Of a stretch of 64,000 nt of DNA, positions 45,674-53,777 are shown in pieces. Below the pieces are notes generated by a model. That model saw only the letters and a list, made by a program, of their open reading frames with translations. It ran no database searches and had not been told where the DNA came from. Made by a program: the position numbers and the translations under genes. Source of the stretch: JAIQGF01 sp051006995. GTDB lineage: Bacteria; Acidobacteriota; Terriglobia; Terriglobales; Acidobacteriaceae. The stretch spans positions 124,001-188,000 of the forward strand of contig JBPCSQ010000028.1 of NCBI GenBank assembly GCA_051006995.1. The letters are read 5' to 3'. Numbering within the stretch: the first letter of the stretch is position 1; the number at the start of each line of letters is the position of its first letter.

Positions 45674-45701
45674 ATCATACGTGACATGGTATGCCTGTCA
45701 A
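45674..45701 (-). promoter_or_regulatory. his operon promoter
   Basis: On the leftward strand TTGACA (45701-45696) and TATGAT (45679-45674) are spaced by 16 bases, a near-consensus sigma70 promoter. Initiation would fall near 45667, only about 4 bases before the leader-peptide ATG. Confidence 0.8.
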
Positions 45702-45798
45702 TAAAAAACCGGGGCGGACGCCAAAGTTGCGTGATCGCGGTCACACGCTGTGCGCGACCAAAGGAAGGGGCAACGGCCGGACTGCGATTTCGCTTGCG

Positions 45799-46953
45799 CT
45801 ACTGTTTCCGGGAAACGGTCCAGCTCGCGCCGGCGTCGGATGTGGACCAGGTCTCACCGTTGCTGGTGACAACCGTTCCATGCGCGCGGTCCACAAAGTT
45901 GATGCGAAGGATGTTGGCTGAGAGCACGTCCTCGCCGGCGGCAGGTTCGATGCGCAACCAATTGGCGCCGTGGTCCACGGAGTGATAAAGCGCGCCTGCG
46001 GCTCCGCCCGCCCAAACCTCGCCATCCAGCGCTGCGATTGCACGGAAGACAGGGGCGCTTCCGATAATCGTGACTTTCTGCCAGGTCTTCCCCAAATCCA
46101 TCGAACGTTCCACATGGCCGTCGCCAGAGACCTGCCAGCGAAGTGGCGGCCAATAGGCCGCCTTCGCAAATGATGTGACCGTTGCGGAGTCGGCGACAAC
46201 AGACACGTTCTCATTGGATATGACGGCCGCACCCTTCGCTGCCCGGCTTTTAGCGGCCGCGACTGGCCCCCCCGTTGCCACGTTTTTGCCTGCCTGGCCA
46301 CTCAATGCATCCATGGCCTTGAGCTGCACCGGCGGCGGTGCGGCCTGCGGAGCATCTTTCCTGGTGGAGACTTCGCTCGCAGCTGCGGCCGCAGATGGCG
46401 CTCGCGCCTCCAATTCGACCGTGGACGGCGTTGCAGCGCGTGGCAGCGCGGCGGCTGTCGTTGGCGCCGCCTTCACGCGCACACGATTTTGCGTGGCTAC
46501 CGGCTGCTCCACTTTCTTTTCCTTCGCAACTGCAGCGTCTTGCTTCGAAGAAGCAGCGACAGGCTGAGATGCGGTCGGAGCTGCCTGCTGGTTTTGAACT
46601 GCTGCCGGCGGCGCAGCCGGCGCTTGGAATGGCGCCGGCTCGTTCCGCTGGCGCAGGGAAACCGCAGCCGCCACGACGATGACGGCGGCAGCTACGCCGG
46701 CCCAGCGCAACACCGGCCATCCCAGCAACGTGGTCTTTGTCTCCACTAAAGGCGGGGCTTCTGCAATCTCCGGCAGCGCAAGCGCGACGACCTCTCGACA
46801 CTCGGCGCACCCGCCGAGATGCGCGAGCACGCGCGAGCGTTCCTTCGCGGTGAGTGCGCCTTCCGCGAAAGCGGTCAGCAGGTTCGCATCCGGATGATCT
46901 CCGGGAGCGGCTTGCGCCAGCCGGTCACGCGCGATTTTTGGGACCTCGGCCAT
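45799..46953 (-). CDS. Anti-sigma-like zinc-finger membrane protein with BNR-type C-terminus
   Basis: The 384-residue protein begins with a ZAS-like zinc finger (A-H-L-G-G-C-A-E-C-R near residue 50), has one membrane helix at about 85-105, an Ala/Pro/Lys-rich linker, and a C-terminal domain of repeats such as S-M-D-L-G-K-T-W, S-V-D-H-G-A-N-W and S-D-A-G-A-S-W, which are Asp-box/BNR or Ycf48-like blades. The N-terminus should hold the sigma factor encoded 9 bases upstream, and the exterior domain could sense a signal. The ligand is unknown. Confidence 0.8.
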   Translation of the reverse strand: MAEVPKIARDRLAQAAPGDHPDANLLTAFAEGALTAKERSRVLAHLGGCAECREVVALALPEIAEAPPLVETKTTLLGWPVLRWAGVAAAVIVVAAAVSLRQRNEPAPFQAPAAPPAAVQNQQAAPTASQPVAASSKQDAAVAKEKKVEQPVATQNRVRVKAAPTTAAALPRAATPSTVELEARAPSAAAAASEVSTRKDAPQAAPPPVQLKAMDALSGQAGKNVATGGPVAAAKSRAAKGAAVISNENVSVVADSATVTSFAKAAYWPPLRWQVSGDGHVERSMDLGKTWQKVTIIGSAPVFRAIAALDGEVWAGGAAGALYHSVDHGANWLRIEPAAGEDVLSANILRINFVDRAHGTVVTSNGETWSTSDAGASWTVSRKQ

Positions 46954-46962
46954 ATTCCAATC

Positions 46963-47913
46963 CTAATCTTTCCCTGCGCCCCGTTCCTCTGGTGGAAGGA
47001 ACGCCGTGGCACGAGTTTCTTGCGCGAGTCGCGCGCGGACGTCCACTGCGAGATCGCGCACGTCGGCCTCCAGCGCCTCCTCTGCCTGCCGCCGGGTCAT
47101 GCCGCGCTCAACTAGCCCCTCGTAAATACGTTTGCGGAGCGCCGCGGTGATCTTCTCGACTTTGCGGCTGATGGTGGACTCGTGCACGCGCAGCATGCGC
47201 GCGATCTCCGCCAAGGTGCGGCGATCCAGAAAGTATGACGCCAGGATGAAGCACTCTTCTGCGCCGATAGCCGCCAGCGCTGCATCGGTGGCCTGATTCA
47301 GCCGCGGATCGAGCGCAACAACTGGCTCGCGGGCTGGAGCTGCGAACTGCACGCCCTCTTCGTCTTTTTCATCGAGGCTGACAGTCCGCCGCTGCGCCCG
47401 ATAGCGATTAACGTATTCCTGCGCCAGCACATTACGAAGCCAGCCCTCCAGCGATCCGCGGCCGGTGTAGGAAGCCAGCTTCGAAACGCGCTGCCCGTCG
47501 CGCGTAGTGATCCCGTACAAGTCCGCGTAGAGGGAATCAGCGAGCTCGCGCGCGGTTGCGTCGTCTCGCGCGATGGAGTACGCAGCGCCAAACAGCTTTT
47601 CGCGATAGCGGGTCAGGAACTCCTGCCAGGCCTGCTCGTTGCCGGCAGCACAACCGCGGGCCAGCGCCAACTCCTCCACCCGAAGCGATTGGAGCAACTC
47701 GCGGGTTTCATCAGGCGGCGCCTCGGCAGCAACGTACTTACGCGCGATTTCAGCCAGGGTAGCGTCGAACGCGGCACGGTCCATGCCGTATCGCAGCGCG
47801 CCGCTGCGCTGGAACAGGTCCGACGCGAGCGATTCCAGCCCTGCCAGCGGAACGCGGGCGGGCGCGGGTTGGGAGGTCCCGCCGATCACGATGGCTGGAT
47901 GGTAGCAGAACAT
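46963..47913 (-). CDS. RNA polymerase sigma factor, sigma70 family
   Basis: The ATG at 47913 with a GGAG site nearby gives 316 residues; the frame continues upstream but would overlap the divergent gene. Region 2 is near residues 105-175 (Y-R-E-K-L-F-G-A-A-Y and W-L-R-N-V-L-A-Q-E-Y), and region 4 near 230-275 has a helix-turn-helix L-A-E-I-A-R-M-L-R-V-H-E-S-T-I-S-R. The long N-terminal extension is not typical of small ECF factors. The downstream anti-sigma-like gene is its likely partner. It may start autoregulation of this gene pair. Confidence 0.85.
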   Translation of the reverse strand: MFCYHPAIVIGGTSQPAPARVPLAGLESLASDLFQRSGALRYGMDRAAFDATLAEIARKYVAAEAPPDETRELLQSLRVEELALARGCAAGNEQAWQEFLTRYREKLFGAAYSIARDDATARELADSLYADLYGITTRDGQRVSKLASYTGRGSLEGWLRNVLAQEYVNRYRAQRRTVSLDEKDEEGVQFAAPAREPVVALDPRLNQATDAALAAIGAEECFILASYFLDRRTLAEIARMLRVHESTISRKVEKITAALRKRIYEGLVERGMTRRQAEEALEADVRDLAVDVRARLAQETRATAFLPPEERGAGKD

Positions 47914-48038
47914 CAGGCTCCAGGCTCCGTCGCCACGGGTGAGAGAATGCGATTTTTCTTGCAAGCCGCGAACGCTCTCACGTTCTTCTGCCAGCGGGGC
48001 ACTGAGTGGCTCCGCCGACTGCCCAGTAGAGGAGAACG

Positions 48039-49109
48039 ATGATGACGCGCAAACTTGCGGGATATTTCTTCGTAGCCATGCTCCTGGTGAGCATCGGCGC
48101 ATTCGCCGGCGAGATTCGTTCCGGGTATCGCGTGCTGTCGCCCATCCGGCACGGTAACCTGGCTATCTTCCCCGTCGTGGCAGGCTCGACCCACGACACG
48201 TCGCAATTCATCACCTTGGACGAGGGACTGAAGTCCGGCGAGGTGGTGGTCACCGAAGCCGGCCGCATCACGCCCTTGATCCGGCGGGGTCCGCGTCCGA
48301 TTCCGCGCGGCGGCGCGGAAGTCAATCGCCTGGTGTTGGTCAACAACTCCGACCATCCTTTGCTATTGCTCGCCGGCGAGATCGTAACCGGCGGCAAGCA
48401 GGACCGCGTGATCGGCAAGGACCGGCTGATTCCCGCGCACAGCGATCCGGTGGACCTGAGCGTGTTCTGTGTCGAGCCGGGTCGCTGGACCGAGATGAGC
48501 ACGAATTTTAAGACGATGGGTTCACAGATGGCGCAGCCCAGCGTGCGCAATCAGGCCATGGCAAAGAAAGACCAGCAGGCGGTGTGGGACTCAGTCGCCG
48601 TGGCTCGGGAGGGCGCGGCCGTCGGCGGCGCGGCGCCAGTTGCCGCGGAATTGCACGCCACCAGTTCGTACGCGCGCGTCATGGAAAACAAAGAGGTACA
48701 GAAACGGGTGGATGAGATTGCGGCGCCGATGCAGCGTGATTACCAGAGCCTGATTCGCGAACTCCGTTCGCGTAACGCCGTGGGCGTGGTAGCGGCGGTC
48801 AATGGCCGGATCATCTGGGCCGACATCTTTGCCAGCACTACGCTGCTGGAAAAATACTGGCCCAAGCTGGTGCGCTCTTATGCCGCCGAGGCGATGGTGG
48901 TGCGCACCACGTTCGCACCCGAAAAAGAAGATCAGCGCGCTGCCCAGGCATTCCTTGACGATCTCGACGGACGCCGCCAGACGTCGGAGGTCGAGCCCGG
49001 CGTGTTTCGGCACACCGAGATCAGCGGCGACGGATTTAAAGTCTTTGAGCTGACTTCCCTGTTGCCAAAGACCGGCTACGATCTGCACATCGCGAAGGCG
49101 GCGGAGTAG
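48039..49109 (+). CDS. ARPP-1/DUF6569 family secreted protein
   Basis: The 356-residue protein starts after GAGGAGAACG and has a signal peptide (core V-A-M-L-L-V-S-I-G-A-F, cleavage after A-F-A-G). The conserved block L-L-L-L-A-G-E-I-V-T-G-G-K-Q-D-R and V-F-C-V-E-P-G-R-W marks the ARPP-1 domain (DUF6569), a family of unknown function found with ADP-ribosylglycohydrolase-type proteins. No catalytic residues are established. It is divergent from the sigma-factor gene. Confidence 0.8.
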   Translation: MMTRKLAGYFFVAMLLVSIGAFAGEIRSGYRVLSPIRHGNLAIFPVVAGSTHDTSQFITLDEGLKSGEVVVTEAGRITPLIRRGPRPIPRGGAEVNRLVLVNNSDHPLLLLAGEIVTGGKQDRVIGKDRLIPAHSDPVDLSVFCVEPGRWTEMSTNFKTMGSQMAQPSVRNQAMAKKDQQAVWDSVAVAREGAAVGGAAPVAAELHATSSYARVMENKEVQKRVDEIAAPMQRDYQSLIRELRSRNAVGVVAAVNGRIIWADIFASTTLLEKYWPKLVRSYAAEAMVVRTTFAPEKEDQRAAQAFLDDLDGRRQTSEVEPGVFRHTEISGDGFKVFELTSLLPKTGYDLHIAKAAE

Positions 49110-49190
49110 CGGCAGCCGGCAGCCTGTCGCCCAGAGCCTTTCTTGCAACCTTTGGCTGCGCATGGTCTCTAAAGTTCCCAGGAGGCCTGC

Positions 49191-49520
49191 ATGTCGGAAC
49201 TCGCAACGCTTACGTGCGTGCCATGCCAGGGCGGCGTGGCCGCGCTCAAGGGAAAAGAACTGGACGCAATGCGGCGCAAGCTCCCGGGCTGGGATGTGGT
49301 GAACGAACATCACCTGCACCGCGTCTACACCTTCCCTGATTTCAAGCAGGCGCTGGCGTTCGTCAATCGCGTCGGCGACCTGGCCGAGCAGCAGGGACAT
49401 CACCCCGACATTCTTCTCACCTGGGGCAAGGTCGAGATCACCATCTGGACGCACAAGATTAACGGGCTGACGGAAAGCGACTTCATTCTGGCCGCGAAGA
49501 TCGACACGCTCTACAAGTAG
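49191..49520 (+). CDS. 4a-hydroxytetrahydrobiopterin dehydratase
   Basis: The 109-residue pterin-4a-carbinolamine dehydratase has the family core: W-D-V-V-N-E-H-H-L-H-R-V-Y-T-F, then A-E-Q-Q-G-H-H-P-D-I and W-G-K-V-E-I-T-I-W-T-H. The three His residues of the pterin site (H-H and the later H) are present. It recycles pterin cofactor after aromatic-amino-acid hydroxylation and may also serve molybdopterin-related metabolism. The start has a strong AGGAGG site. It converges with the LON-domain gene 4 bases away. Confidence 0.93.
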   Translation: MSELATLTCVPCQGGVAALKGKELDAMRRKLPGWDVVNEHHLHRVYTFPDFKQALAFVNRVGDLAEQQGHHPDILLTWGKVEITIWTHKINGLTESDFILAAKIDTLYK

Positions 49521-49524
49521 CGCG

Positions 49525-50130
49525 TCAGACGTGGCCGTTGCCGCCGGCTTTTTTGCGAGCCTTGACCGCGCGCCGGAGGCTCGGGATGAGCGCCTCGTAA
49601 TACTCCAGCAGCGCCTGCACGCGCTTGGCTTCGGAGCGCAGGGCGAGCAGTTTCTGCTTGAAATCCAAATCAAACGGCATCGCGCCCGCGATCAGGAACG
49701 AGAGATCCTTCTCGTCCGCCGGCGGAGTGTCGGCGGTTGCGCCGAGCAGCGTCAGCGCCTCAGTATGCGCTTCCAGCAGGCGCGCAACCTCATCGCTGGA
49801 AGCTCGCTCGGGTTCATCCACGAAATACAACACCTCGGCGCGAAAGAAGCTGCGCTGCGTATCCACGTTCATCACTTCGAAGCGCTCGCGGCCTTCGGTG
49901 ACAATGTCCATGCGTCCGTCCTCGTATTGCTTGGCCAGGGCAACGATCTCGGCCGTGCAACCGACATCGGCGATTCCCTCCTTCACCGCGCGTACCACGC
50001 CGAAGGTCTCTTTCGTCGCCAGCAGCTCGCCGATCATCTCGCGATAGCGCGGCTCGAAGATGTGCAGCGGCAGCGGCGCGCCGGGAAACAGCACCACGTC
50101 GAGCGGGAACAAAGGCAGAAGCCTGGGCAC
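49525..50130 (-). CDS. LON N-terminal substrate-binding domain protein
   Basis: The 201-residue protein starts L-P-L-F-P-L-D-V-V-L-F-P-G-A-P-L-P-L-H-I-F-E-P-R-Y in the usual form of the stand-alone LON_substr_bdg (PUA-like) domain and continues with a helical region. It lacks the AAA+ and protease domains of Lon. Its role is not established; substrate recognition or protein-turnover tuning has been suggested for relatives. The start is GTG at 50130 without an obvious ribosome-binding site, so leaderless translation is possible. It is divergent from the radical SAM gene across 59 bases. Confidence 0.88.
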   Translation of the reverse strand: MPRLLPLFPLDVVLFPGAPLPLHIFEPRYREMIGELLATKETFGVVRAVKEGIADVGCTAEIVALAKQYEDGRMDIVTEGRERFEVMNVDTQRSFFRAEVLYFVDEPERASSDEVARLLEAHTEALTLLGATADTPPADEKDLSFLIAGAMPFDLDFKQKLLALRSEAKRVQALLEYYEALIPSLRRAVKARKKAGGNGHV

Positions 50131-50189
50131 GACGGAATTGTACCGCGCACGCTCTCATCACCTGGTTTGCGATACGATGAAAGCGGGCC

Positions 50190-51605
50190 ATGGCCGCGCT
50201 CAAAGTCCTGCTGATCTCGACCTACGAACTCGGCCGCCAGCCGTTTGGGCTGGCGTCGCCGGCGGCATGGCTGCGCGCCGAAGGCGTTGAGGTCCACTGC
50301 CTGGATCTTTCGCAGTGCCGCTTGGATGAGCCGGCAGTCCGCGCCGCCGGTCTGATCGGCTTTTACCTGCCCATGCACACTGCCACTCGCATCGCCATGG
50401 CGGCGATCCGCCGGGTGCGCGAGCTGAACCCAACGGCGCAGCTCTGCGCCTTTGGCCTGTACGCGCCGCTGAACGAGGAATTGCTGCGCCTTGCCGGCGT
50501 GAGCACGATTCTTGGCGGAGAATTTGAAGCTGCGCTGGCCGACGCCGTGCGAGGGATGGCCGCGAATGGCTCTCAGCTTCTGCCACAATCCAAGGCCGGC
50601 GTTTCGCTCGAACGGTTGACGTTTCGCGTGCCCGATCGCACCGGGCTGCCGCCGCTTCAGAAATATGCGCGCTTGGTTGTGCCCGGCGAGGGCGAGCGCG
50701 TCGTCGGCTACACCGAGGCCAGCCGCGGCTGCAAGCATTTGTGCCGCCACTGCCCCATCGTGCCCATCTACCAGGGCAAGTTTCGCGTGGTGCAGCGCGA
50801 GGTGGTCCTGGAAGACATTCGCCAGCAGGTAGCCGCCGGAGCGCAGCACATTACTTTCGGTGACCCGGATTTCTTCAACGGCATCACGCACGCGATGGAG
50901 GTCGTCGGTGCGCTGCATCGCGACTTTCCCAGCCTGAGCTACGACGTCACCATCAAGATCGAGCACCTGCTGCAACATGCTGAACACCTGCCAACGCTTC
51001 GCGATACCGGCTGTGCCTTCGTCACGAGCGCGGTGGAATCGGTGGACGACCGCGTGCTCGCGTTGCTCGATAAGGGGCACACTCGCGGCGACTTCGAGCG
51101 CGTGGTTGCGCTGTTCCGCGAAACGGGATTGACGTTGTCGCCGACCTTCGTTGCCTTCACGCCGTGGATCACGCTGGAAGGCTACGAGGACCTGCTGAAC
51201 ACGATTGCAGCTTTGGATCTGGTGGAGAATGTCGCGCCCGTTCAATTTGCCATCCGGCTGCTGATTCCGTCCGCATCGCGCCTGCTCGGGCTGCTGGAAG
51301 TGCGGGAGATCGTCGGCGAATTCGACCCCGCGGCGCTCTGCTACCCGTGGCGCCATCCTGACCCGCGTATGGACGACCTTCAGAGCCAGGTCGAAGCCCA
51401 TGTGCAGAAGCTCACGGCAAAGGGTTTCGGGCGCCGTCACATTTTCGAGGAGGTGCGCCGGCTGGCCCGGCAATTTGCCACCGGCGACCTGCGCGTGCCT
51501 CCACTCCCCGCGGCGCGGTTGTCATCACGCGCCACCGTCCCCTACCTCACAGAGCCCTGGTACTGTTGAGCCGAGCCCACGACGGGGCAGTTGGCCCCGT
51601 TCTGA
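50190..51605 (+). CDS. Radical SAM protein, candidate selenoprotein with CUAEP tail
   Basis: The product has a B12-binding-like Rossmann region (1-125), then a radical SAM domain with the 4Fe-4S motif C181-K-H-L-C185-R-H-C188, then a TIM-barrel core. The conventional stop is TGA at 51567-51569 after L-T-E-P-W-Y-C, but the frame continues A-E-P-T-T-G-Q-L-A-P-F to a TGA at 51603-51605, giving 471 residues with Sec at 460. The result ends W-Y-C-U-A-E-P, and I recall an annotated radical SAM family whose tail is C-U-A-E-P or C-C-A-E-P. A hairpin at 51582-51600 fits bacterial SECIS rules. The reaction is unknown. MsrPQ genes follow 72 bases downstream. Confidence 0.88.
51582..51600 (+). promoter_or_regulatory. 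Candidate bacterial SECIS hairpin at the radical SAM C-terminus
   Basis: A perfect 7-bp stem, ACGGGGC (51582-51588) with GCCCCGT (51594-51600), closes a 5-base loop AGTTG. The loop starts 19 bases after the TGA and has G in second position, meeting the published bSECIS pattern. It occupies the last codons before the true stop. Confidence 0.7.
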
Positions 51606-51677
51606 TGGCTCTGGCTGAAACTTTCCCGCCCGTCGCGCGTCTTATTTAGTACGCTAGAAATAAGGGTGGGGAGAGGC

Positions 51678-52622
51678 ATGCTTATCAAGAAACCTGCGGA
51701 TGTTGCTTCCTCGGAGATCACCGGCAGGGGCGTGTACCTGAATCGCCGCGAGTGGCTCGCCGGCGCGGCCGCGCTTGCCGGAGCCGCGGCCATGGGGACG
51801 GCGTTCCCTCTGCGCCTCGAGGCCGGCGACAAGCTCCCCGGCGTGGTGAAAGGCCAGTTCAATACCGACGAGAAGCAGACGCCTTACAAGGACATCACCA
51901 ACTACAACAATTTCTACGAGTTCAGCACCGACAAGTACGAGCCTGCGGGTCTGGCCAAAAACTTTCGTACGCGCCCGTGGACCGTCAAGGTCGAAGGCCT
52001 GGTGCATAAGCCGAAGACGTTTGACATCGATTCCCTGCTCAAGCTCGCGACCCTGGAGGAGCGCGTCTATCGCCTTCGTTGCGTCGAAGGCTGGTCCATG
52101 GTGATTCCCTGGGTCGGCTATTCGTTCAGCAAGCTGTTCAGCCAGGTCGAGCCGCTGGGCAAGGCGAAATACGTGGAATTCACCACGCTCCACGATCCCG
52201 CGCAAATGCCGGGACAGAAGCGCGGCATTCTCGAGTGGCCCTACACTGAAGGCTTGCGCCTCGACGAGGCGCAGCACCCGCTGACGCTGCTCACCTTCGG
52301 GCTCTACGGCGAAGTGCTCCCCAACCAGGACGGCGCGCCGGTGCGTATCGTGGTGCCGTGGAAGTACGGCTTCAAGAGTTGCAAGTCCATCGTCAACATC
52401 AAATTCACCGACACGCAGCCGCCGACGGCGTGGAACCTGGCGGCACCCAACGAGTACGGGTTTTTCTCGAACGTAAATCCCAACGTGGACCATCCGCGCT
52501 GGAGCCAGGCCAAAGAGCGGCGTATTGGCGAATTCTTCAAGCGGACTACGCTGATGTTCAACGGCTACGGCGACCAGGTGGCGCACCTGTATCAAGGGAT
52601 GGATTTGCGGAAGTTTTACTGA
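51678..52622 (+). CDS. msrP: Protein-methionine-sulfoxide reductase catalytic subunit MsrP
   Basis: MsrP reduces oxidised methionines in envelope proteins. The ATG at 51678 (GGAGAGGC ahead) gives 314 residues. The Tat-type signal L-N-R-R-E-W-L is followed by a hydrophobic stretch, then a sulfite-oxidase-fold domain with the Mo-coordinating Cys in R-L-R-C-V-E-G-W-S and the W-K-Y-G-F-K-S motif. The heme-binding partner MsrQ follows with no gap. Length and motifs match the family. Confidence 0.95.
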   Translation: MLIKKPADVASSEITGRGVYLNRREWLAGAAALAGAAAMGTAFPLRLEAGDKLPGVVKGQFNTDEKQTPYKDITNYNNFYEFSTDKYEPAGLAKNFRTRPWTVKVEGLVHKPKTFDIDSLLKLATLEERVYRLRCVEGWSMVIPWVGYSFSKLFSQVEPLGKAKYVEFTTLHDPAQMPGQKRGILEWPYTEGLRLDEAQHPLTLLTFGLYGEVLPNQDGAPVRIVVPWKYGFKSCKSIVNIKFTDTQPPTAWNLAAPNEYGFFSNVNPNVDHPRWSQAKERRIGEFFKRTTLMFNGYGDQVAHLYQGMDLRKFY

Positions 52623-53252
52623 TTGAAGGTTAAGCTGCTCAAAATCGCGATCTTTCTCTCCGCGCTGCTGCCGCTGGCGCATCTGGCGTGGAAGGCATTC
52701 CACGACGGCCTGGGTGCCAATCCTATCGAGGTGATCACGCACTCGACCGGCGACTGGACGCTGATTTTTCTGTCGCTCACGCTGGCCATCACGCCCTTGC
52801 GCAAGATCACCGGCATGAACCCGCTCATCCGCTTCCGGCGAATGCTTGGGCTGTTCGCGTTCTTTTACGCGTGCCTGCACTTCACCACCTACATCTGGCT
52901 CGACAAGTTCTTCGACGTGCGCGAGATGGTGAAGGACGTAGGCAAACGGCCGTTCATCACCGTGGGCTTCTCGGCCTTCGTGCTGCTGATTCCGCTGGCC
53001 GCCACTTCGACGGCGGGAATGATTCGCCGCCTGGGAAAGCGTTGGCTCCGATTGCACCAGCTCATTTACGTCAGCGGCGTACTCGGCGTTGTGCACTACT
53101 GGTGGCTGGTGAAGCGCGATGTGAGCAAGCCGGAACTCTACGCGCTCATCATCGGCAGCCTTCTGGCCGTTCGATTGGCCCTGTGGTGGCGCAAGCGCGC
53201 CGTGCAGCCAGGCTTGCGTGCTCCGCATCCGGAAACTGCTGCGGGCGATTAA
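52623..53252 (+). CDS. msrQ: Haem-binding membrane subunit MsrQ
   Basis: MsrQ passes electrons from quinol or flavin to MsrP across the inner membrane. The 209-residue protein has about six membrane helices of the ferric-reductase-like family, with His residues in F-A-F-F-Y-A-C-L-H-F, L-H-Q-L-I-Y and V-H-Y-W-W positioned to bind haem. The start TTG at 52623 begins in the base after the msrP stop, so translation depends on termination of msrP. The end overlaps the next, convergent gene by 4 bases. Confidence 0.94.
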   Translation: MKVKLLKIAIFLSALLPLAHLAWKAFHDGLGANPIEVITHSTGDWTLIFLSLTLAITPLRKITGMNPLIRFRRMLGLFAFFYACLHFTTYIWLDKFFDVREMVKDVGKRPFITVGFSAFVLLIPLAATSTAGMIRRLGKRWLRLHQLIYVSGVLGVVHYWWLVKRDVSKPELYALIIGSLLAVRLALWWRKRAVQPGLRAPHPETAAGD

Positions 53253-53740
53253 TCCGGTTTCACGGCGGGATCGTCGCCGGTCTTGTGGTCCTTAATTTGA
53301 AATTTCAAGAAATCGTGGATCGCGGCCACCGCCCGCGGGTCGGCGCTGCGGATGCGCAACCGTCCACCGCGCTCGATTTCCTCGTACGTATAGCTGATCG
53401 CGGACTTCAGCTTCTGCATCTCGGGAGTGCCCGGTAAGACCTGGGCGTGCGTCTGTTCGGAAAGGCCGAAGTCGCCTGCGGAAAATCGCTTGGTCTGTTC
53501 CTTTAAGTGCACCCGAATGTGATCGCGGTCCGCCACGTCCTCCGCCGAGTTGGCTTGGACCTGCACATAACCGCCGTCCTTCAGCAGGCGGAAATGGTGC
53601 GTAGTGGCCGTTTGCGAGAAGCCCATGGCTTTCTCTCCGCGGGCCATCATGGCGGCGTGATCGTGATTCTCATGCTGTGCGAGGGCGCAGGTTGCCATCG
53701 CCAGCAGCAGCAGCATCGCCGATATTCGACCTATCTTCAT
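53249..53740 (-). CDS. Secreted hypothetical protein
   Basis: The 163-residue protein has a signal peptide (M-K-I-G-R-I-S then hydrophobic core, cleavage after C-A-L-A). The mature N-terminus is His-rich (H-E-N-H-D-H), followed by T-T-H-H-F-R-L-L-K-D-G-G-Y-V-Q-V. The rest contains a regular helix and no known motif. The His cluster could bind copper, zinc or iron. It is convergent with msrQ. I do not recognise the family with confidence, although similar acidobacterial secreted proteins are known. Confidence 0.65.
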   Translation of the reverse strand: MKIGRISAMLLLLAMATCALAQHENHDHAAMMARGEKAMGFSQTATTHHFRLLKDGGYVQVQANSAEDVADRDHIRVHLKEQTKRFSAGDFGLSEQTHAQVLPGTPEMQKLKSAISYTYEEIERGGRLRIRSADPRAVAAIHDFLKFQIKDHKTGDDPAVKPD

Positions 53741-53777
53741 GACTTCCTCTCACTCGCGGCTCGGGGCTCGCGGCTAT

